Of a stretch of 64,000 nt of DNA, positions 1-10,148 are shown one piece after another (the first letter of the stretch is position 1; each line of letters opens with the position of its first letter). Position numbers and translations under genes: made by a program. The stretch is taken from NCBI GenBank assembly GCA_029219385.1, contig JAQXTH010000055.1, positions 1 to 64,000 on the forward strand. The letters are read 5' to 3'. Origin of the DNA: Prevotellaceae bacterium (GTDB taxonomy: Bacteria; Bacteroidota; Bacteroidia; Bacteroidales; Bacteroidaceae). The notes under the pieces are model-generated. The model worked only from the letters and a program-made list of their open reading frames with translations. It made no database searches and was not told where the DNA came from.

Positions 1-951
1 AGTGAACTCTTTGAGAAACACCCCGATTGGGCCATGACTCTGCCAAACCGCAAAACCTACTATTATCGCAACCAATTGGTTTTAGACCTCAGCAACCCCG
101 AAGTGCAAGACTATGTGTTCTCCATTCCCGACAAACTGCTCTCTGAAAACCCCGACATACAACTATTCAAATGGGATTGCAACTCGATGATTACCAACGC
201 CTATTCACCCTATCTGAAGCAAAAACAAGGCAATATGTATATCGACCACACCCGTGGCCTCTATAATGTGTTGAAACGACTTAACAAGAAATACCCCACC
301 ACCCACATGATGCTGTGCTCTGGCGGAGGAGGCCGTTGCGACTATGAGGCTTTGAAATATTTCACCGAGTTTTGGCCTTCAGACAACACCGACCCCATCA
401 CTCGCCTTTACATACAATGGGCCTTCAGCCATTGCTTCCCGAGCAAAGTGCTCTGCGCTCATGTGACAAATTGGAACAGTGGCACTTCCATTAAATTTCG
501 CGTGGATGTGGCCTCTATGTGCAAACTCGGCTTCGACATTGGCCTGAAAAACATGAGCGAGAAGAACATGAAATACTGCCAAACGGCCATTGCCAACTTC
601 AACCGACTAAAACCCCTCATTCTTGACGGCGACCTCTATCGTCTCGTCTCTCCGCTCAACAACCAACACATGTCGGTGATGTATTCAAACGAAAAGAAAG
701 ACCATGCTCTGCTATTTGCCTACAATATCTACCCCGGCCACACCGAGACAATCTCTAATGTAGTGTTGCAAGGCCTCGACCCCAACCTCACCTACAAAAT
801 TGAGGAAATAAACCTGCCCGAAGGAGAAAAATCCCACTATTCTTTCAACGGCAAATTGTTCTCCGGCCACGACCTCATGACTATCGGCCTGCCCATATTG
901 TCACGCTCAAAACTCACCAGCAACGTGATTGAGATAACGGCCAAGAGATAG
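1..951 (+). CDS. alpha-galactosidase, GH36 family (C-terminal part; 5' end outside window)
   Basis: Hydrolyses terminal alpha-linked galactose from oligosaccharides. The reading frame is open from base 1 (S-E-L-F-E-K-H-P-D-W upstream of the first Met at 34), so the gene begins before the window and only about 316 residues are visible. The GH36/clan D catalytic motifs are present: the nucleophile Asp in F-K-W-D-C-N (Asp codon at 175-177) and the acid/base Asp in L-C-S-G-G-G-G-R-C-D about 55 residues later. The C-terminal 90 residues form the beta-sandwich end typical of the family. A TonB-dependent receptor follows after about 87 bp from its own promoter. Substrate preference within GH36 cannot be read here. 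Confidence 0.9.
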   Translation, partial: SELFEKHPDWAMTLPNRKTYYYRNQLVLDLSNPEVQDYVFSIPDKLLSENPDIQLFKWDCNSMITNAYSPYLKQKQGNMYIDHTRGLYNVLKRLNKKYPTTHMMLCSGGGGRCDYEALKYFTEFWPSDNTDPITRLYIQWAFSHCFPSKVLCAHVTNWNSGTSIKFRVDVASMCKLGFDIGLKNMSEKNMKYCQTAIANFNRLKPLILDGDLYRLVSPLNNQHMSVMYSNEKKDHALLFAYNIYPGHTETISNVVLQGLDPNLTYKIEEINLPEGEKSHYSFNGKLFSGHDLMTIGLPILSRSKLTSNVIEITAKR

Positions 952-984
952 GGCGAGACACGCAAAAATCATTATAAATGAGGA

Positions 985-1015
985 TTGCACAAAATACACA
1001 AAGTCTGTAATTTTG
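985..1015 (+). promoter_or_regulatory. Bacteroidota-type promoter of the TonB-dependent receptor
   Basis: TTG at 985-987 (-33 element), a 20-bp spacer, then TAATTTTG at 1008-1015, an exact match to the Bacteroidota -7 consensus TAnnTTTG. Transcription would start near 1021, leaving a leader of under 20 nt before the ATG at 1039. This rules out the in-frame TTG at 985 as the start codon. Confidence 0.75.
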
Positions 1016-1038
1016 CACAAAATTTAAATTTAGCGCAA

Positions 1039-3447
1039 ATGAAACAGACTGCAATTCTTTTTGCAATGGCAACAATGCTCACAGTATCTGCCCACGCAAA
1101 ACAACACACAAACGACAACGTAACAGACTCTACAAACATTGTTGACATTGAGGAAATCGAAATAATATCCACACCTAAAGAAACGGGAAAACTAAAGCAA
1201 CTGCCGGGCTCCGTCACCCTGCTCGGACAAACAGAGATGAAACGCCACGCCATAACCTCGCTCAAAGAAACCGACAACGTAGTGGCAAACCTTTTTATTC
1301 CCGACTATGGCTCTCACCTCACCTCGGCAATCTACATCAGAGGCATCGGCTCACGCATCAACACCCCTGCCGTGGGACTGTATGTCGACAACGTGCCTTA
1401 TTTCGACAAATCGGCTTTCGACTTCAGTTTCTACGACATTGAGCGTATTGATGTATTGCGTGGTCCGCAAGGCACACTCTACGGCCGCAACTCCATGGGG
1501 GGACTCATAAAGATACACACCCGTTCGCCATTTTCATATCAAGGCACAGACCTGAAACTCGGAATGGCCTCGGGCGACACCCACCGCCACATCTCCCTCA
1601 CACACTATCACCGAATCAGTGACAGTTTTGCCTTCAACGCCGGCGGATATTATGACGCAGGCAACGGTTTCTTCAAAAACTCGCAACGCAACACTCGTCA
1701 AGACAAGCAACAGTCTGCAGGAGCACGAATCAGGGCTGCCTACCGAAACGGCTCACGCCTCAGAGCCGACCTCAGCGTAGCATACGACTACTCTGACGAA
1801 GGTGGCTATCCCTATTTCTATCTTGGTGTCGTAAACGGTGATGAAACTCACCCGGAACTCATCGACAAAATTTCGGCCAACGAAAAAAGTGCCTACCGCC
1901 GTTCGATGCTCAACAGCGGACTCAACATCGAATATAGGGCAAAAGACTTTACGCTTAATGCCGTGACAGGCTTCCAACATCTCGACGACCGCATGTTTCT
2001 TGACCAAGATTTCATCGCCGACAACATCTACACCCTCCTGCAAAAACAAAAACTCAACATTGCAAGTCAAGAACTCACTGCAAAAAGCCAAACCGGTGGA
2101 TTTTGGGAGTGGGTTGGCGGAGTGAGTGCCTCAAAGCAATGGCTCACCACCAATGGCCCTGTCACTTTCAAAACCGATGGCATCAATATGTTGCAAAACA
2201 ACATCAATTCATACATGCCCGACCTCTCGGCCAACGGTATGACAATGGGAGTGGAAATCAACAATCCACAAATAATTATGGGTGGTGATTTCAAGACCCC
2301 CCTCACAAACATGGCAGCCTTTCATCAATCCACATTCAACTTAAACAAACACCTCTCTGCCACACTCGGAGTGCGCCTCGACTATGAGCACAATTCGCTG
2401 ACCTACGATGCTCCCGGCTCTATTGACTACAACTTCAAAATGGCCGCCCAACGCATGGCCATTAACCTCGACAACCTCATAGCCGACCCTGTCTACAGTG
2501 GCAAACTGAGCCACAACTATGTCGAGGTCTTGCCAAAAACCGCATTAAAATACACTATCGACAAAAACAACATGATCTATGTCTCGGCAGCAAAGGGACA
2601 TCGCTCGGGCGGCTACAACGTGCAAATGTTTTCTGACCTGCTCCAAGAGGCCATGCGCAACGAGATGATGAGCGACATAAAAAACGAGACAAACGCCACA
2701 CTCGACAGATATGCCCAAATGGGAATGCCACAACAGATCATAAATATGATAAAACAAAACCTCAACCGTATTCCCACAGGAGAAACCCCCAATGTCGACA
2801 ACACCGTAACCTACAAACCGGAATATAGTTGGAATTATGAACTCGGCTACCGTTCATCGCTCTTCGACCGCCGTCTCAACATTGATATGTCGTTCTTTTT
2901 CACTACCATACGCAATCAACAAATTGCCCGATTTGCAGAGAGCGGTCTCGGTCGCATGATGGTCAACGCCGGCCGCAGCCGCAGTTGGGGACTGGAAGCC
3001 AACGTCAAGACGCAACCCACAGACAACCTCACCATTTGGGCAAACTATGGATTTACCCACGCCACATTCACCCACTACGACACCGGCAACAACATCGACT
3101 ATAGTGGCAAACGCGTACCCTTTATCCCTACCCACACCCTAAACGTCGGCACAGACTACAAACTGCCCCTCAAAAACTCAAAGACCCTGCGCTCAATAAC
3201 CCTCGGCGCAAACCTCGCGGCAAACGGGCAGATCTATTGGAACGAAAGCAATACCGCCCGACAACCTTTCTATGCCACACTCGGTTCACACATTCTTTTT
3301 GACTTAGGAAAAATGGAGATTAACCTGTGGGGCAAAAACCTCACCGACAAACAATATCACGCCTTCTATTTTGAAAGCATGAACCGCTCCTTCGCCCAAA
3401 AAGGCAAACCTTTGCAAGTGGGCTTTGACATCAACCTGAAGTTTTAA
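1039..3447 (+). CDS. TonB-dependent outer-membrane receptor (non-SusC type)
   Basis: Outer-membrane 22-strand barrel with N-terminal plug that imports a ligand using TonB energy. The 802 residues begin with a signal peptide ending near S-A-H-A. The plug domain (about residues 45-170) contains Y-I-R-G-I-G-S, then G-L-Y-V-D-N-V-P-Y and V-L-R-G-P-Q-G-T-L-Y-G-R-N, the standard plug motifs of classical TonB receptors. It ends with an aromatic residue after F-D-I-N-L-K, as barrel proteins do. No carboxypeptidase-like N-terminal domain is present, so it is not SusC/RagA. The frame stays open upstream to a TTG at 985, but the promoter covers that codon. The cargo (siderophore, cobalamin, sugar) is not evident; the upstream GH36 gene hints at, but does not show, a sugar. 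Confidence 0.9.
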   Translation: MKQTAILFAMATMLTVSAHAKQHTNDNVTDSTNIVDIEEIEIISTPKETGKLKQLPGSVTLLGQTEMKRHAITSLKETDNVVANLFIPDYGSHLTSAIYIRGIGSRINTPAVGLYVDNVPYFDKSAFDFSFYDIERIDVLRGPQGTLYGRNSMGGLIKIHTRSPFSYQGTDLKLGMASGDTHRHISLTHYHRISDSFAFNAGGYYDAGNGFFKNSQRNTRQDKQQSAGARIRAAYRNGSRLRADLSVAYDYSDEGGYPYFYLGVVNGDETHPELIDKISANEKSAYRRSMLNSGLNIEYRAKDFTLNAVTGFQHLDDRMFLDQDFIADNIYTLLQKQKLNIASQELTAKSQTGGFWEWVGGVSASKQWLTTNGPVTFKTDGINMLQNNINSYMPDLSANGMTMGVEINNPQIIMGGDFKTPLTNMAAFHQSTFNLNKHLSATLGVRLDYEHNSLTYDAPGSIDYNFKMAAQRMAINLDNLIADPVYSGKLSHNYVEVLPKTALKYTIDKNNMIYVSAAKGHRSGGYNVQMFSDLLQEAMRNEMMSDIKNETNATLDRYAQMGMPQQIINMIKQNLNRIPTGETPNVDNTVTYKPEYSWNYELGYRSSLFDRRLNIDMSFFFTTIRNQQIARFAESGLGRMMVNAGRSRSWGLEANVKTQPTDNLTIWANYGFTHATFTHYDTGNNIDYSGKRVPFIPTHTLNVGTDYKLPLKNSKTLRSITLGANLAANGQIYWNESNTARQPFYATLGSHILFDLGKMEINLWGKNLTDKQYHAFYFESMNRSFAQKGKPLQVGFDINLKF

Positions 3448-3569
3448 AACCTACCACACAACTCAAAAACCACACAAAGCATCATCACAATACCACAACG
3501 GTTTACTGCCACAAAATGCAAAATGGTCATTTCATGACAAAATATAACCATACTTTTCGGGAAAAGTAG

Positions 3570-3577
3570 TAATTTTG
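3570..3577 (+). promoter_or_regulatory. -7 promoter element of menG/ubiE
   Basis: TAATTTTG matches TAnnTTTG exactly and lies 13 bp before the ATG at 3591. No clear -33 TTTG is seen at the right distance. It probably starts the menG-aroE-zinc ribbon-purM transcript. Confidence 0.55.
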
Positions 3578-3590
3578 TAGCAATTTCATT

Positions 3591-4343
3591 ATGATGATGT
3601 ACGCACAAGAAGAAATCAAGCCCTATAACCACCGCGAAGCAAAAAGTGCGCAAGTGGAACGTATGTTCAACCACATTGCTCACTCGTATGACCGCCTCAA
3701 CCACCTCCTGTCGTGGGGCATAGACCGCCGCTGGCGCAAAAGCACCATAAAGGCCCTCGCCCCCCACTCGCCCAAAACCATTCTCGACATAGCCACCGGC
3801 ACCGGCGATTTTGCTCTGCTCGCAGCCCGAATGTTAAAGCCCGACCATATCATCGGAGCCGACATATCGGAGGGAATGATGAATGTTGCGCGCCAAAAGA
3901 CACACCAAGCCGGTCTTGACCATGTCATCTCGTTTCAAAAGGAAGATTGCACCCGGCTGAGTTTCAACAACCATACTTTCGATGCCGTCACCGTGGCATA
4001 TGGCGTGAGAAATTACGACAACCTCGATGAGGGACTCAAAGAAATGCTGCGCGTGTTGAAACCCGGTGGTCGCGTGGCGATACTCGAACTTTGCAGTCCG
4101 CGCAGTTTCCCCATGCGACAATTGTTTTGGCTCTACAGCCATATCGTGATGCCCGCCATCGGAAAATTGCTTTCAAAAGACAACCGCGCCTACAAATATC
4201 TGCCGGCAACAATGGAAGTATTTCCTCAAGGCGAAGAAATGAAAAAAATAATCGCCCGGGCAGGATTTGAAAATGTAAAATTCAAGCGATTCACATTCGG
4301 TCTCAGCACCATGTACACCGCTTCTGCACCACAAAACGCCTAA
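3591..4343 (+). CDS. menG: demethylmenaquinone methyltransferase (UbiE/MenG)
   Basis: Transfers a methyl group from S-adenosylmethionine to demethylmenaquinone, the last step of menaquinone synthesis, at the inner face of the membrane. At 250 aa it has family length. The UbiE signature [11 protein letters not shown] lies at residues 33-43, followed by W-R-K, and the SAM-binding loop D-I-A-T-G-T-G-D-F at 66-74. The later segment Y-G-V-R-N-Y is also family-typical. Bacteroidales use menaquinone, so MenG rather than ubiquinone UbiE is the likely role. Three consecutive ATG codons (3591, 3594, 3597) make the exact start uncertain by two residues. aroE follows after 19 bp. Confidence 0.93.
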   Translation: MMMYAQEEIKPYNHREAKSAQVERMFNHIAHSYDRLNHLLSWGIDRRWRKSTIKALAPHSPKTILDIATGTGDFALLAARMLKPDHIIGADISEGMMNVARQKTHQAGLDHVISFQKEDCTRLSFNNHTFDAVTVAYGVRNYDNLDEGLKEMLRVLKPGGRVAILELCSPRSFPMRQLFWLYSHIVMPAIGKLLSKDNRAYKYLPATMEVFPQGEEMKKIIARAGFENVKFKRFTFGLSTMYTASAPQNA

Positions 4344-4362
4344 ACCCTCACACACACTGACC

Positions 4363-5109
4363 ATGACACAATACGGACTGATAGGTTTCCCCTTGATACA
4401 CTCGTTTTCAAAACAATTTTTTACACAAAAATTTGAAAACGAACATATTGACGCGCAATACATTAACTTTGAAATAGAAGACGCGCGCCAACTGATCGAC
4501 ATCATAAAGAGCCACCCTATGCTGCGCGGTCTCAATGTAACCATTCCTCACAAACAAAATGTAATACCACTGCTCGACGACATAAGTCGCGAGGCACACG
4601 AAATAGGTGCCGTCAACGTCATCGCAATCAAGCGAGATGACGCTGACGGCACATTTCGTCTCACGGGTCACAACGCCGATGTCATCGGCTTTGAGCGAAG
4701 CATCTCACCTTTGCTCAAGCCTCATCACACCAAGGCTCTCGTTCTCGGCACGGGCGGAGCCTCCAAAGCCGTTGTTTACGGCCTCAACCGCCTCGGCATC
4801 GAGACAACCCTCGTGAGTCGCACACCCAAACCCTCCATGCTCACCTACGACCAACTCACTGCCGAGATTATGAGCCAAAACACCGTGATTGTAAACTGCA
4901 CACCGCTCGGCACCTTTCCCAACACAACAACTTGCCCCGCCATTCCCTACAACCTTTTAGACAATCGCCACCTGCTCTACGACCTCGTCTACAACCCCGC
5001 CAAAACACTCTTTCTCGAAAAAGGTGAGACACAAGGTGCAACAATAAAAAACGGACTCGAAATGCTTCACCTCCAAGCATTGGCAAGTTGGCAAATATGG
5101 AACTCATGA
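4363..5109 (+). CDS. aroE: shikimate 5-dehydrogenase
   Basis: Reduces 3-dehydroshikimate to shikimate with NADPH in the chorismate pathway. It has 248 aa, slightly shorter than E. coli AroE. Substrate-site serines sit in H-S-F-S (residues 13-16), the catalytic Lys is K64 in N-V-T-I-P-H-K, and the partner Asp is D106 in G-H-N-A-D. The dinucleotide-binding loop G-T-G-G-A-S-K-A is at 129-136. The stop overlaps the ATG of the next gene in an ATGA arrangement (5106-5109), indicating translational coupling. Confidence 0.93.
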   Translation: MTQYGLIGFPLIHSFSKQFFTQKFENEHIDAQYINFEIEDARQLIDIIKSHPMLRGLNVTIPHKQNVIPLLDDISREAHEIGAVNVIAIKRDDADGTFRLTGHNADVIGFERSISPLLKPHHTKALVLGTGGASKAVVYGLNRLGIETTLVSRTPKPSMLTYDQLTAEIMSQNTVIVNCTPLGTFPNTTTCPAIPYNLLDNRHLLYDLVYNPAKTLFLEKGETQGATIKNGLEMLHLQALASWQIWNS

Positions 5110-5531
5110 AACACATACTCTTTTTTATACTTGCCTTTACCCTCGTCGCAACGCAAACCCATGCGCTATCAAGCGAAAGCTCACTGCCCACAACCAACAC
5201 AGACATCACACCGACAGGGGCACTGATCTTTCTCTTACTGCTCGCTGTGGCAAGTCTCATCCTGCTGCTCAACAAACGAAAGAGATGTCCGAAATGCAAC
5301 AAAAAGAAACTGCGCTTCGTGAGCTACAAGACACTATCAACCGACAACCGCTATAGATATCGCCGCGCCACATACAAATGTGCTTCTTGTGGCCACGAAA
5401 TAACAAAAGACACCCGGAAGCCCCTTGGCGGCATCCCCCTCAGAACAGCCGCCAACGCTACACACTACCCACTGATACGCCACACGCGCAATTCGTTAGT
5501 GACAAACATCAGGAAACTGCTCAGAAAATAA
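5106..5531 (+). CDS. small membrane protein with C-terminal zinc ribbon, unknown function
   Basis: No named family is recognised. The 141-residue product has an N-terminal hydrophobic segment ending near T-H-A-L (signal peptide or first helix), a strong membrane helix at about residues 40-57, then a cytoplasmic-type basic region. The basic region carries two CxxC knuckles, C-P-K-C and C-A-S-C about 30 residues apart, which should bind one zinc. The ATG at 5106 overlaps the aroE stop by 4 bp. A longer frame from a TTG at 5088 would lie inside aroE and has no support. Co-transcription with aroE and purM does not reveal its job. Confidence 0.7.
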   Translation: MKHILFFILAFTLVATQTHALSSESSLPTTNTDITPTGALIFLLLLAVASLILLLNKRKRCPKCNKKKLRFVSYKTLSTDNRYRYRRATYKCASCGHEITKDTRKPLGGIPLRTAANATHYPLIRHTRNSLVTNIRKLLRK

Positions 5532-5578
5532 TACAACTTATTCATAACCAACAGAAATTCTTCACAACACCACCAACC

Positions 5579-6748
5579 ATGGACAGTAAACAACGATACA
5601 TGATGAGAGGCGTGAGCGCAATGAAGGAAGACGTGCACAACGCCATAAAAAACATCGACAAAGGCATTTTTCCCCAAGCCTTTTGCAAGATAATACCCGA
5701 CATTCTCGGCGGTGACCCCGAATATTGCAACATAATGCACGCCGATGGCGCAGGCACCAAATCGAGCCTCGCCTATATGTATTGGAAAGAAACCGGCGAC
5801 CTCAGCGTGTGGAAAGGCATTGCCCAAGACGCACTGATAATGAACACCGACGACCTGCTGTGTGTGGGCGCGACAGACAACATTCTTGTGAGCAGCACCA
5901 TAGGACGCAACAAGATGCTGATACCCGGCGAGGTGATTTCGGCCATTATCAACGGCACCGACGAACTGCTTGAACAAATGCGCTCTATGGGCGTGGGCAT
6001 ATATGCCACCGGTGGAGAAACGGCCGACGTGGGCGACCTTGTGCGCACAATAATCGTAGACTCAACCGTAACCTGCCGCATGAAACGCAGCGACGTGATC
6101 AACAATGCCAACATACAACCGGGCGACGCTATTGTGGGACTCTCGTCGAGCGGTCAAGCCACCTACGAAACACAATACAACGGTGGTATGGGCAGCAACG
6201 GCCTCACCTCCGCACGCCACGACGTGTTTAATAAATATCTTGCCATCAAATATCCCGAAAGCTACGACAAGGCCGTGCCCGAAGAACTTGTCTACAGCGG
6301 TTCATACAAACTGACCGACCCCGTGGAAGGCTCGCCCATAGATGCCGGCAAACTCGTGCTCTCGCCCACCCGCACATACGCCCCGGTGGTGAAAAAAATG
6401 CTCGACGCAATGCGCCCGCAAATTCATGGCATGGTTCACTGCACCGGTGGTGCGCAAACCAAAGTTTTGCATTTCGTGGGCGATAACTGCCGCGTGATAA
6501 AAGACAATATGTTTCCCGTGCCGCCACTCTTCAAAGCCATTGCCAAAGAGAGCAACACAGACTGGGCTGAGATGTATAAAGTCTTCAACATGGGTCACCG
6601 CCTTGAGATTTACCTCGACCCAAAAGACGCGCAGCAAGTCATAGACATCTCCAAATCGTTCAACATAGACGCTCAGATTGTTGGGCGCGTGGAAGAAGGG
6701 CCGCGCTCACTCACAATCAAGAGCGAATTTGGAGAATTTCATTATTAA
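5579..6748 (+). CDS. purM: phosphoribosylformylglycinamidine cyclo-ligase (AIR synthetase), divergent Bacteroidota type
   Basis: Closes the imidazole ring of AIR from FGAM with ATP in purine synthesis. The product from this ATG has 389 aa; the open frame extends upstream to 5378, but that part overlaps the zinc-ribbon gene and looks out-of-frame (His/Pro/Arg-rich). PurM/PurL-fold markers are present: H-A-D-G-A-G-T-K (DGVGTK equivalent), a TGGETA motif, and G-L-S-S-S-G near the middle. The usual H-x-T-G-G-G and F-N-M-G-x-G-M motifs read H-C-T-G-G-A and F-N-M-G-H-R-L, so the protein is a divergent branch. prfA follows after 35 bp. Confidence 0.82.
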   Translation: MDSKQRYMMRGVSAMKEDVHNAIKNIDKGIFPQAFCKIIPDILGGDPEYCNIMHADGAGTKSSLAYMYWKETGDLSVWKGIAQDALIMNTDDLLCVGATDNILVSSTIGRNKMLIPGEVISAIINGTDELLEQMRSMGVGIYATGGETADVGDLVRTIIVDSTVTCRMKRSDVINNANIQPGDAIVGLSSSGQATYETQYNGGMGSNGLTSARHDVFNKYLAIKYPESYDKAVPEELVYSGSYKLTDPVEGSPIDAGKLVLSPTRTYAPVVKKMLDAMRPQIHGMVHCTGGAQTKVLHFVGDNCRVIKDNMFPVPPLFKAIAKESNTDWAEMYKVFNMGHRLEIYLDPKDAQQVIDISKSFNIDAQIVGRVEEGPRSLTIKSEFGEFHY

Positions 6749-6783
6749 ATCCTTAATTAAAGTAGCAGACACACCACACCCCA

Positions 6784-7887
6784 ATGAACTCACTGTTAGA
6801 AAAACTCGACAGCCTTGTGGCACGCTTCGAAGAAGTCAGCACACTCATCACCGACCCCGGAGTGATAGCCGACCAACAACGCTATGTGAGGCTGACCAAG
6901 GAATATAAGGAACTCGAAGACCTCATGGCGGCGCGAAAAGAATATGCCGACCTGTTGGGCAATCTCGAAGAAGGCAAAGACCTGCTCGTAAACGAGAGCG
7001 ACCCCGATATCAAGGAAATGGCACGCGAGCAGGTGGCCGAATGCGAAGAGCGCATACCTGCCCTCGAAGACAAAATTAAACTGATGCTCGTGCCAAAAGA
7101 CCCCGAAGATTCCAAAAACGCCATCCTTGAAATACGCGGAGGAACGGGCGGCGACGAAGCAGCCCTCTTTGCCGGCGATTTGTTCCGAATGTACGCAAAA
7201 TATTGCGAAACAAAAGGTTGGAAACTTGAAGTGTCGAGTTCGAGCGAAGGAGCCGTGGGCGGATTTAAAGAAATAATCTGTTCCGTGACGGGAGCCGATG
7301 TCTATGGAACGCTGAAATATGAGAGCGGTGTTCATCGCGTGCAACGTGTGCCGGCCACTGAAACTCAGGGCAGGGTTCACACCAGTGCCGCGACAGTGGC
7401 CGTTTTGCCCGAAGCCGAAGCCTTTGACGTGGTCATCAACGAAGGCGAAATAAAGTGGGACACTTTCCGTTCGTCGGGTGCTGGCGGACAAAACGTGAAC
7501 AAAGTAGAGTCGGGTGTGCGCCTCAGATATAATTGGAAAAACCCCGTTACGGGAGAAACGCAGGAAATACTCATAGAGTGTACCGAAACACGCGACCAGC
7601 CCAAAAACAAAGAACGCGCCTTAGCCCGTTTGCGCACTTTCATCTACGACAACGAGCGTCGCAAATACGACAGCGACATCGCCAACCGTCGCAAGTCGCT
7701 CGTCTCTACCGGCGACCGCTCGGCAAAGATACGCACCTACAACTATCCCCAAGGCAGAATAACCGACCACCGCATAAACTATACTATCTACAATCTCAAC
7801 GCATTCATGGACGGCGACATACAAGACTGCATTGACCACCTCATCGTGGCAGAAAATGCAGAACGCCTCAAGGAAAGCAGCCTCTGA
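6784..7887 (+). CDS. prfA: peptide chain release factor 1
   Basis: Recognises UAA and UAG in the ribosomal A site and triggers peptide release. It has 367 aa. The codon-reading tripeptide P-A-T is at residues 190-192, which marks RF1 rather than RF2 (S-P-F). The catalytic G-G-Q is at 234-236 in [10 protein letters not shown]. The N-terminal third is a charged alpha-helical domain. The prmC methylase gene that often neighbours prfA is not here; pyrF follows after 23 bp in the same direction. Confidence 0.96.
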   Translation: MNSLLEKLDSLVARFEEVSTLITDPGVIADQQRYVRLTKEYKELEDLMAARKEYADLLGNLEEGKDLLVNESDPDIKEMAREQVAECEERIPALEDKIKLMLVPKDPEDSKNAILEIRGGTGGDEAALFAGDLFRMYAKYCETKGWKLEVSSSSEGAVGGFKEIICSVTGADVYGTLKYESGVHRVQRVPATETQGRVHTSAATVAVLPEAEAFDVVINEGEIKWDTFRSSGAGGQNVNKVESGVRLRYNWKNPVTGETQEILIECTETRDQPKNKERALARLRTFIYDNERRKYDSDIANRRKSLVSTGDRSAKIRTYNYPQGRITDHRINYTIYNLNAFMDGDIQDCIDHLIVAENAERLKESSL

Positions 7888-7910
7888 CAAACCATTCATT
7901 TTTCTTCATC

Positions 7911-8726
7911 ATGAATAAACAACAACTCATCGACAACATTTGGCGCAAGAAATCATTTCTCTGCGTGGGTCTCGACACCGACCTCAAGAAAATACCACAA
8001 CATCTTTTAAAAGAAGACGACCCCATCTTTGCCTTCAACAAAGCCATAATAGATGCCACAGCCCCATATTGTGTGGCCTATAAGCCAAACCTCGCTTTCT
8101 ATGAATGTTTCGGCCTCAAAGGTTGGCAGGCTTTTGAAAAAACCGTGAAATATATAAAAAGCCAATATCCGGATCAATTCATCATTGCCGACGCAAAACG
8201 AGGCGACATTGGCAACACCAGCGCAATGTATGCCCGATCCTTCTTTGAGGAAATGGACATCGACTCGCTCACCGTGGCACCCTATATGGGCGAAGACAGC
8301 GTCACCCCCTTTCTGCAATACGAGGGGAAATGGGTGATCCTGCTCGCACTGACCAGCAACAAGGGGTCTCACGATTTCCAACTCACCAAAGACACCGAGG
8401 GCGAACGACTCTTTGAAAAAGTGTTGCGCACCTCCCAACAATGGGCCGGCGACGACCGCATGATGTATGTGGTTGGAGCCACTCAGGGACGTTTGTTTGA
8501 AGACATACGCAAAATTGTGCCCAACCACTTCTTGCTCGTGCCGGGCGTGGGTGCACAGGGCGGTTCGCTTGAAGAAGTATGTAAATATGGCATGACAAAA
8601 GACTGTGGCCTCATAGTGAACTCCTCGCGTGGCATCATCTATGCCGACACCACCGAAAACTTCGCCGCTGTGGCCGCTGCCAAGTCACAAGAGCTGCAAC
8701 AGCAAATGGCCTCACTCCTGCCATAG
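7911..8726 (+). CDS. pyrF: orotidine 5'-phosphate decarboxylase (type 2)
   Basis: Decarboxylates OMP to UMP, the last step of de novo pyrimidine synthesis. The 271-aa length and the early C-V-G-L-D-T-D motif mark the longer 'type 2' PyrF subfamily. The catalytic Asp-Lys-Asp network is in [11 protein letters not shown] at residues 94-104. A substrate-phosphate loop is seen near V-P-G-V-G-A-Q-G-G. It lies between prfA (23 bp) and the HD hydrolase gene (50 bp), all on the plus strand. Confidence 0.95.
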   Translation: MNKQQLIDNIWRKKSFLCVGLDTDLKKIPQHLLKEDDPIFAFNKAIIDATAPYCVAYKPNLAFYECFGLKGWQAFEKTVKYIKSQYPDQFIIADAKRGDIGNTSAMYARSFFEEMDIDSLTVAPYMGEDSVTPFLQYEGKWVILLALTSNKGSHDFQLTKDTEGERLFEKVLRTSQQWAGDDRMMYVVGATQGRLFEDIRKIVPNHFLLVPGVGAQGGSLEEVCKYGMTKDCGLIVNSSRGIIYADTTENFAAVAAAKSQELQQQMASLLP

Positions 8727-8776
8727 CAACCAAGCCACCTCTCTGCTTACTACCCGGGCAAAACATAGCCACGCCA

Positions 8777-10042
8777 ATGATAATCAACGACCCCGTACAC
8801 GGATTTATCGACATCCCAAAGGGCATAATCACCTCGCTGGTGAAACACCCCTATTTTGTACGCCTCAACCGCATTGAACAGTTGGGAGCCACTTCTTATG
8901 TCTATCCCGGTGGTTGCCACACCCGTTTCTCCCACTCGATAGGCACCCTCCACCTCATCACTATCGCCCTGGAGACACTGCGCAACAAAGGTTGCGACAT
9001 CTCGCCCCACGAGGCAGAGAGTGTCAAAATTGCCATGCTGCTCCACGACATAGGCCACGGTCCCATGTCCCACTGCCTCGAAAGGCATTTTGTGGAGTGC
9101 ATGAGCCACGAAGAACTCTCCCTCTTACTCATGAAGCAACTCAACAATGAGTTCAACGGCCAACTCTCCACGGCAATAGAGATTTTCACCGACCGCTATC
9201 CAAAGCATTTCCTCCACGAACTGATTTGCAGCCAACTCGACATGGACAGACTCGACTATCTGTGTCGCGACAGTTTCTTTGCCGGAGTGAGAGAAGGCAA
9301 CATAGGAGTAGAGCGTATCATCAAAATGCTCAACGTCAGAGACGACCGCCTCGTGGTGGAAGCCAAAGGCATTTACACCATAGAAAACTACCTCATGTCG
9401 CGCAGACTGATGTATTGGCAGGTCTACCTCCACAAAACCACCCTTGCCGCCAGCGAAACCCTTTCGACCACCATTTTGCGCGCCAAAGAACTCGCCTCAG
9501 CCGGACTGTCGCTGCCCTCACCGCACTGCCTCGAATATTTTCTCCGCAACAAAGTCAACAAAGAATTTATCGACAACAACCCACAGTTTCTTGACCAATT
9601 CATAATGCTCGACGACAGCGACATAATCTCGGCCATCAAGGAATGGACACGCCACCACGACAAAACGCTCTCCCTCTTGGCCTCCAACTATACAAACCGC
9701 AATCTCTATAAAGTGAAAGAGCTCGCCACTCCCATTGACACACAAACAATGATCCAACTGCACCACGATGTTGCCGCCCGGCTCAACATCGCTCCCGATT
9801 GCGCCCACTATTTCGTGAGGCCGAGAGAAGTTTCTCAAATGCTCTACTCCACCGCCGATGACCATATCAACATCGTGATGAAAGACAACACCGTGCGCGA
9901 CATCTCAAACTTCTCCGAACTACTTCACAGCGAGATGGTAGACCGACGCAGCCGTCGACACTATCTTTTCATACAGCGGGGCATAGAAATCAACAATAAA
10001 ACATATTTCACGGCTCTCCAAACCAACAAACCTTTGGAATAA
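8777..10042 (+). CDS. HD-domain phosphohydrolase (dGTPase/SAMHD1-like)
   Basis: Metal-dependent phosphohydrolase of the HD superfamily, with a layout like dGTP triphosphohydrolases and SAMHD1. The 421-aa protein starts with I-N-D-P-V-H-G-F, typical of this branch. It carries the first His in H-T-R-F-S-H-S-I-G (residues 48-56), the His-Asp pair in L-L-H-D-I-G-H-G (H90-D91), and a downstream Asp in Q-L-D-M-D-R-L-D-Y-L. The natural substrate is not settled by the sequence; dNTP hydrolysis is the family expectation. It sits directly upstream of lpxD, a gene order I recall as common in Bacteroidota, although a functional link to lipid A is not evident. Confidence 0.85.
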   Translation: MIINDPVHGFIDIPKGIITSLVKHPYFVRLNRIEQLGATSYVYPGGCHTRFSHSIGTLHLITIALETLRNKGCDISPHEAESVKIAMLLHDIGHGPMSHCLERHFVECMSHEELSLLLMKQLNNEFNGQLSTAIEIFTDRYPKHFLHELICSQLDMDRLDYLCRDSFFAGVREGNIGVERIIKMLNVRDDRLVVEAKGIYTIENYLMSRRLMYWQVYLHKTTLAASETLSTTILRAKELASAGLSLPSPHCLEYFLRNKVNKEFIDNNPQFLDQFIMLDDSDIISAIKEWTRHHDKTLSLLASNYTNRNLYKVKELATPIDTQTMIQLHHDVAARLNIAPDCAHYFVRPREVSQMLYSTADDHINIVMKDNTVRDISNFSELLHSEMVDRRSRRHYLFIQRGIEINNKTYFTALQTNKPLE

Positions 10043-10148
10043 TCATGTTTAAAACACTAAAAACACACAAAACATGATACATTATTAAGGTTATGTAATT
10101 ATTTTTTGCGATATTTGCATTCATACTATAACCATAAGACATTCAAAC

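Noticed and set aside
10042-10078. 9-bp inverted repeat (ATCATGTTT/AAACATGAT) upstream of lpxD
   Set aside because: 19-nt AT-rich loop and no T run; too weak to call a terminator or operator.
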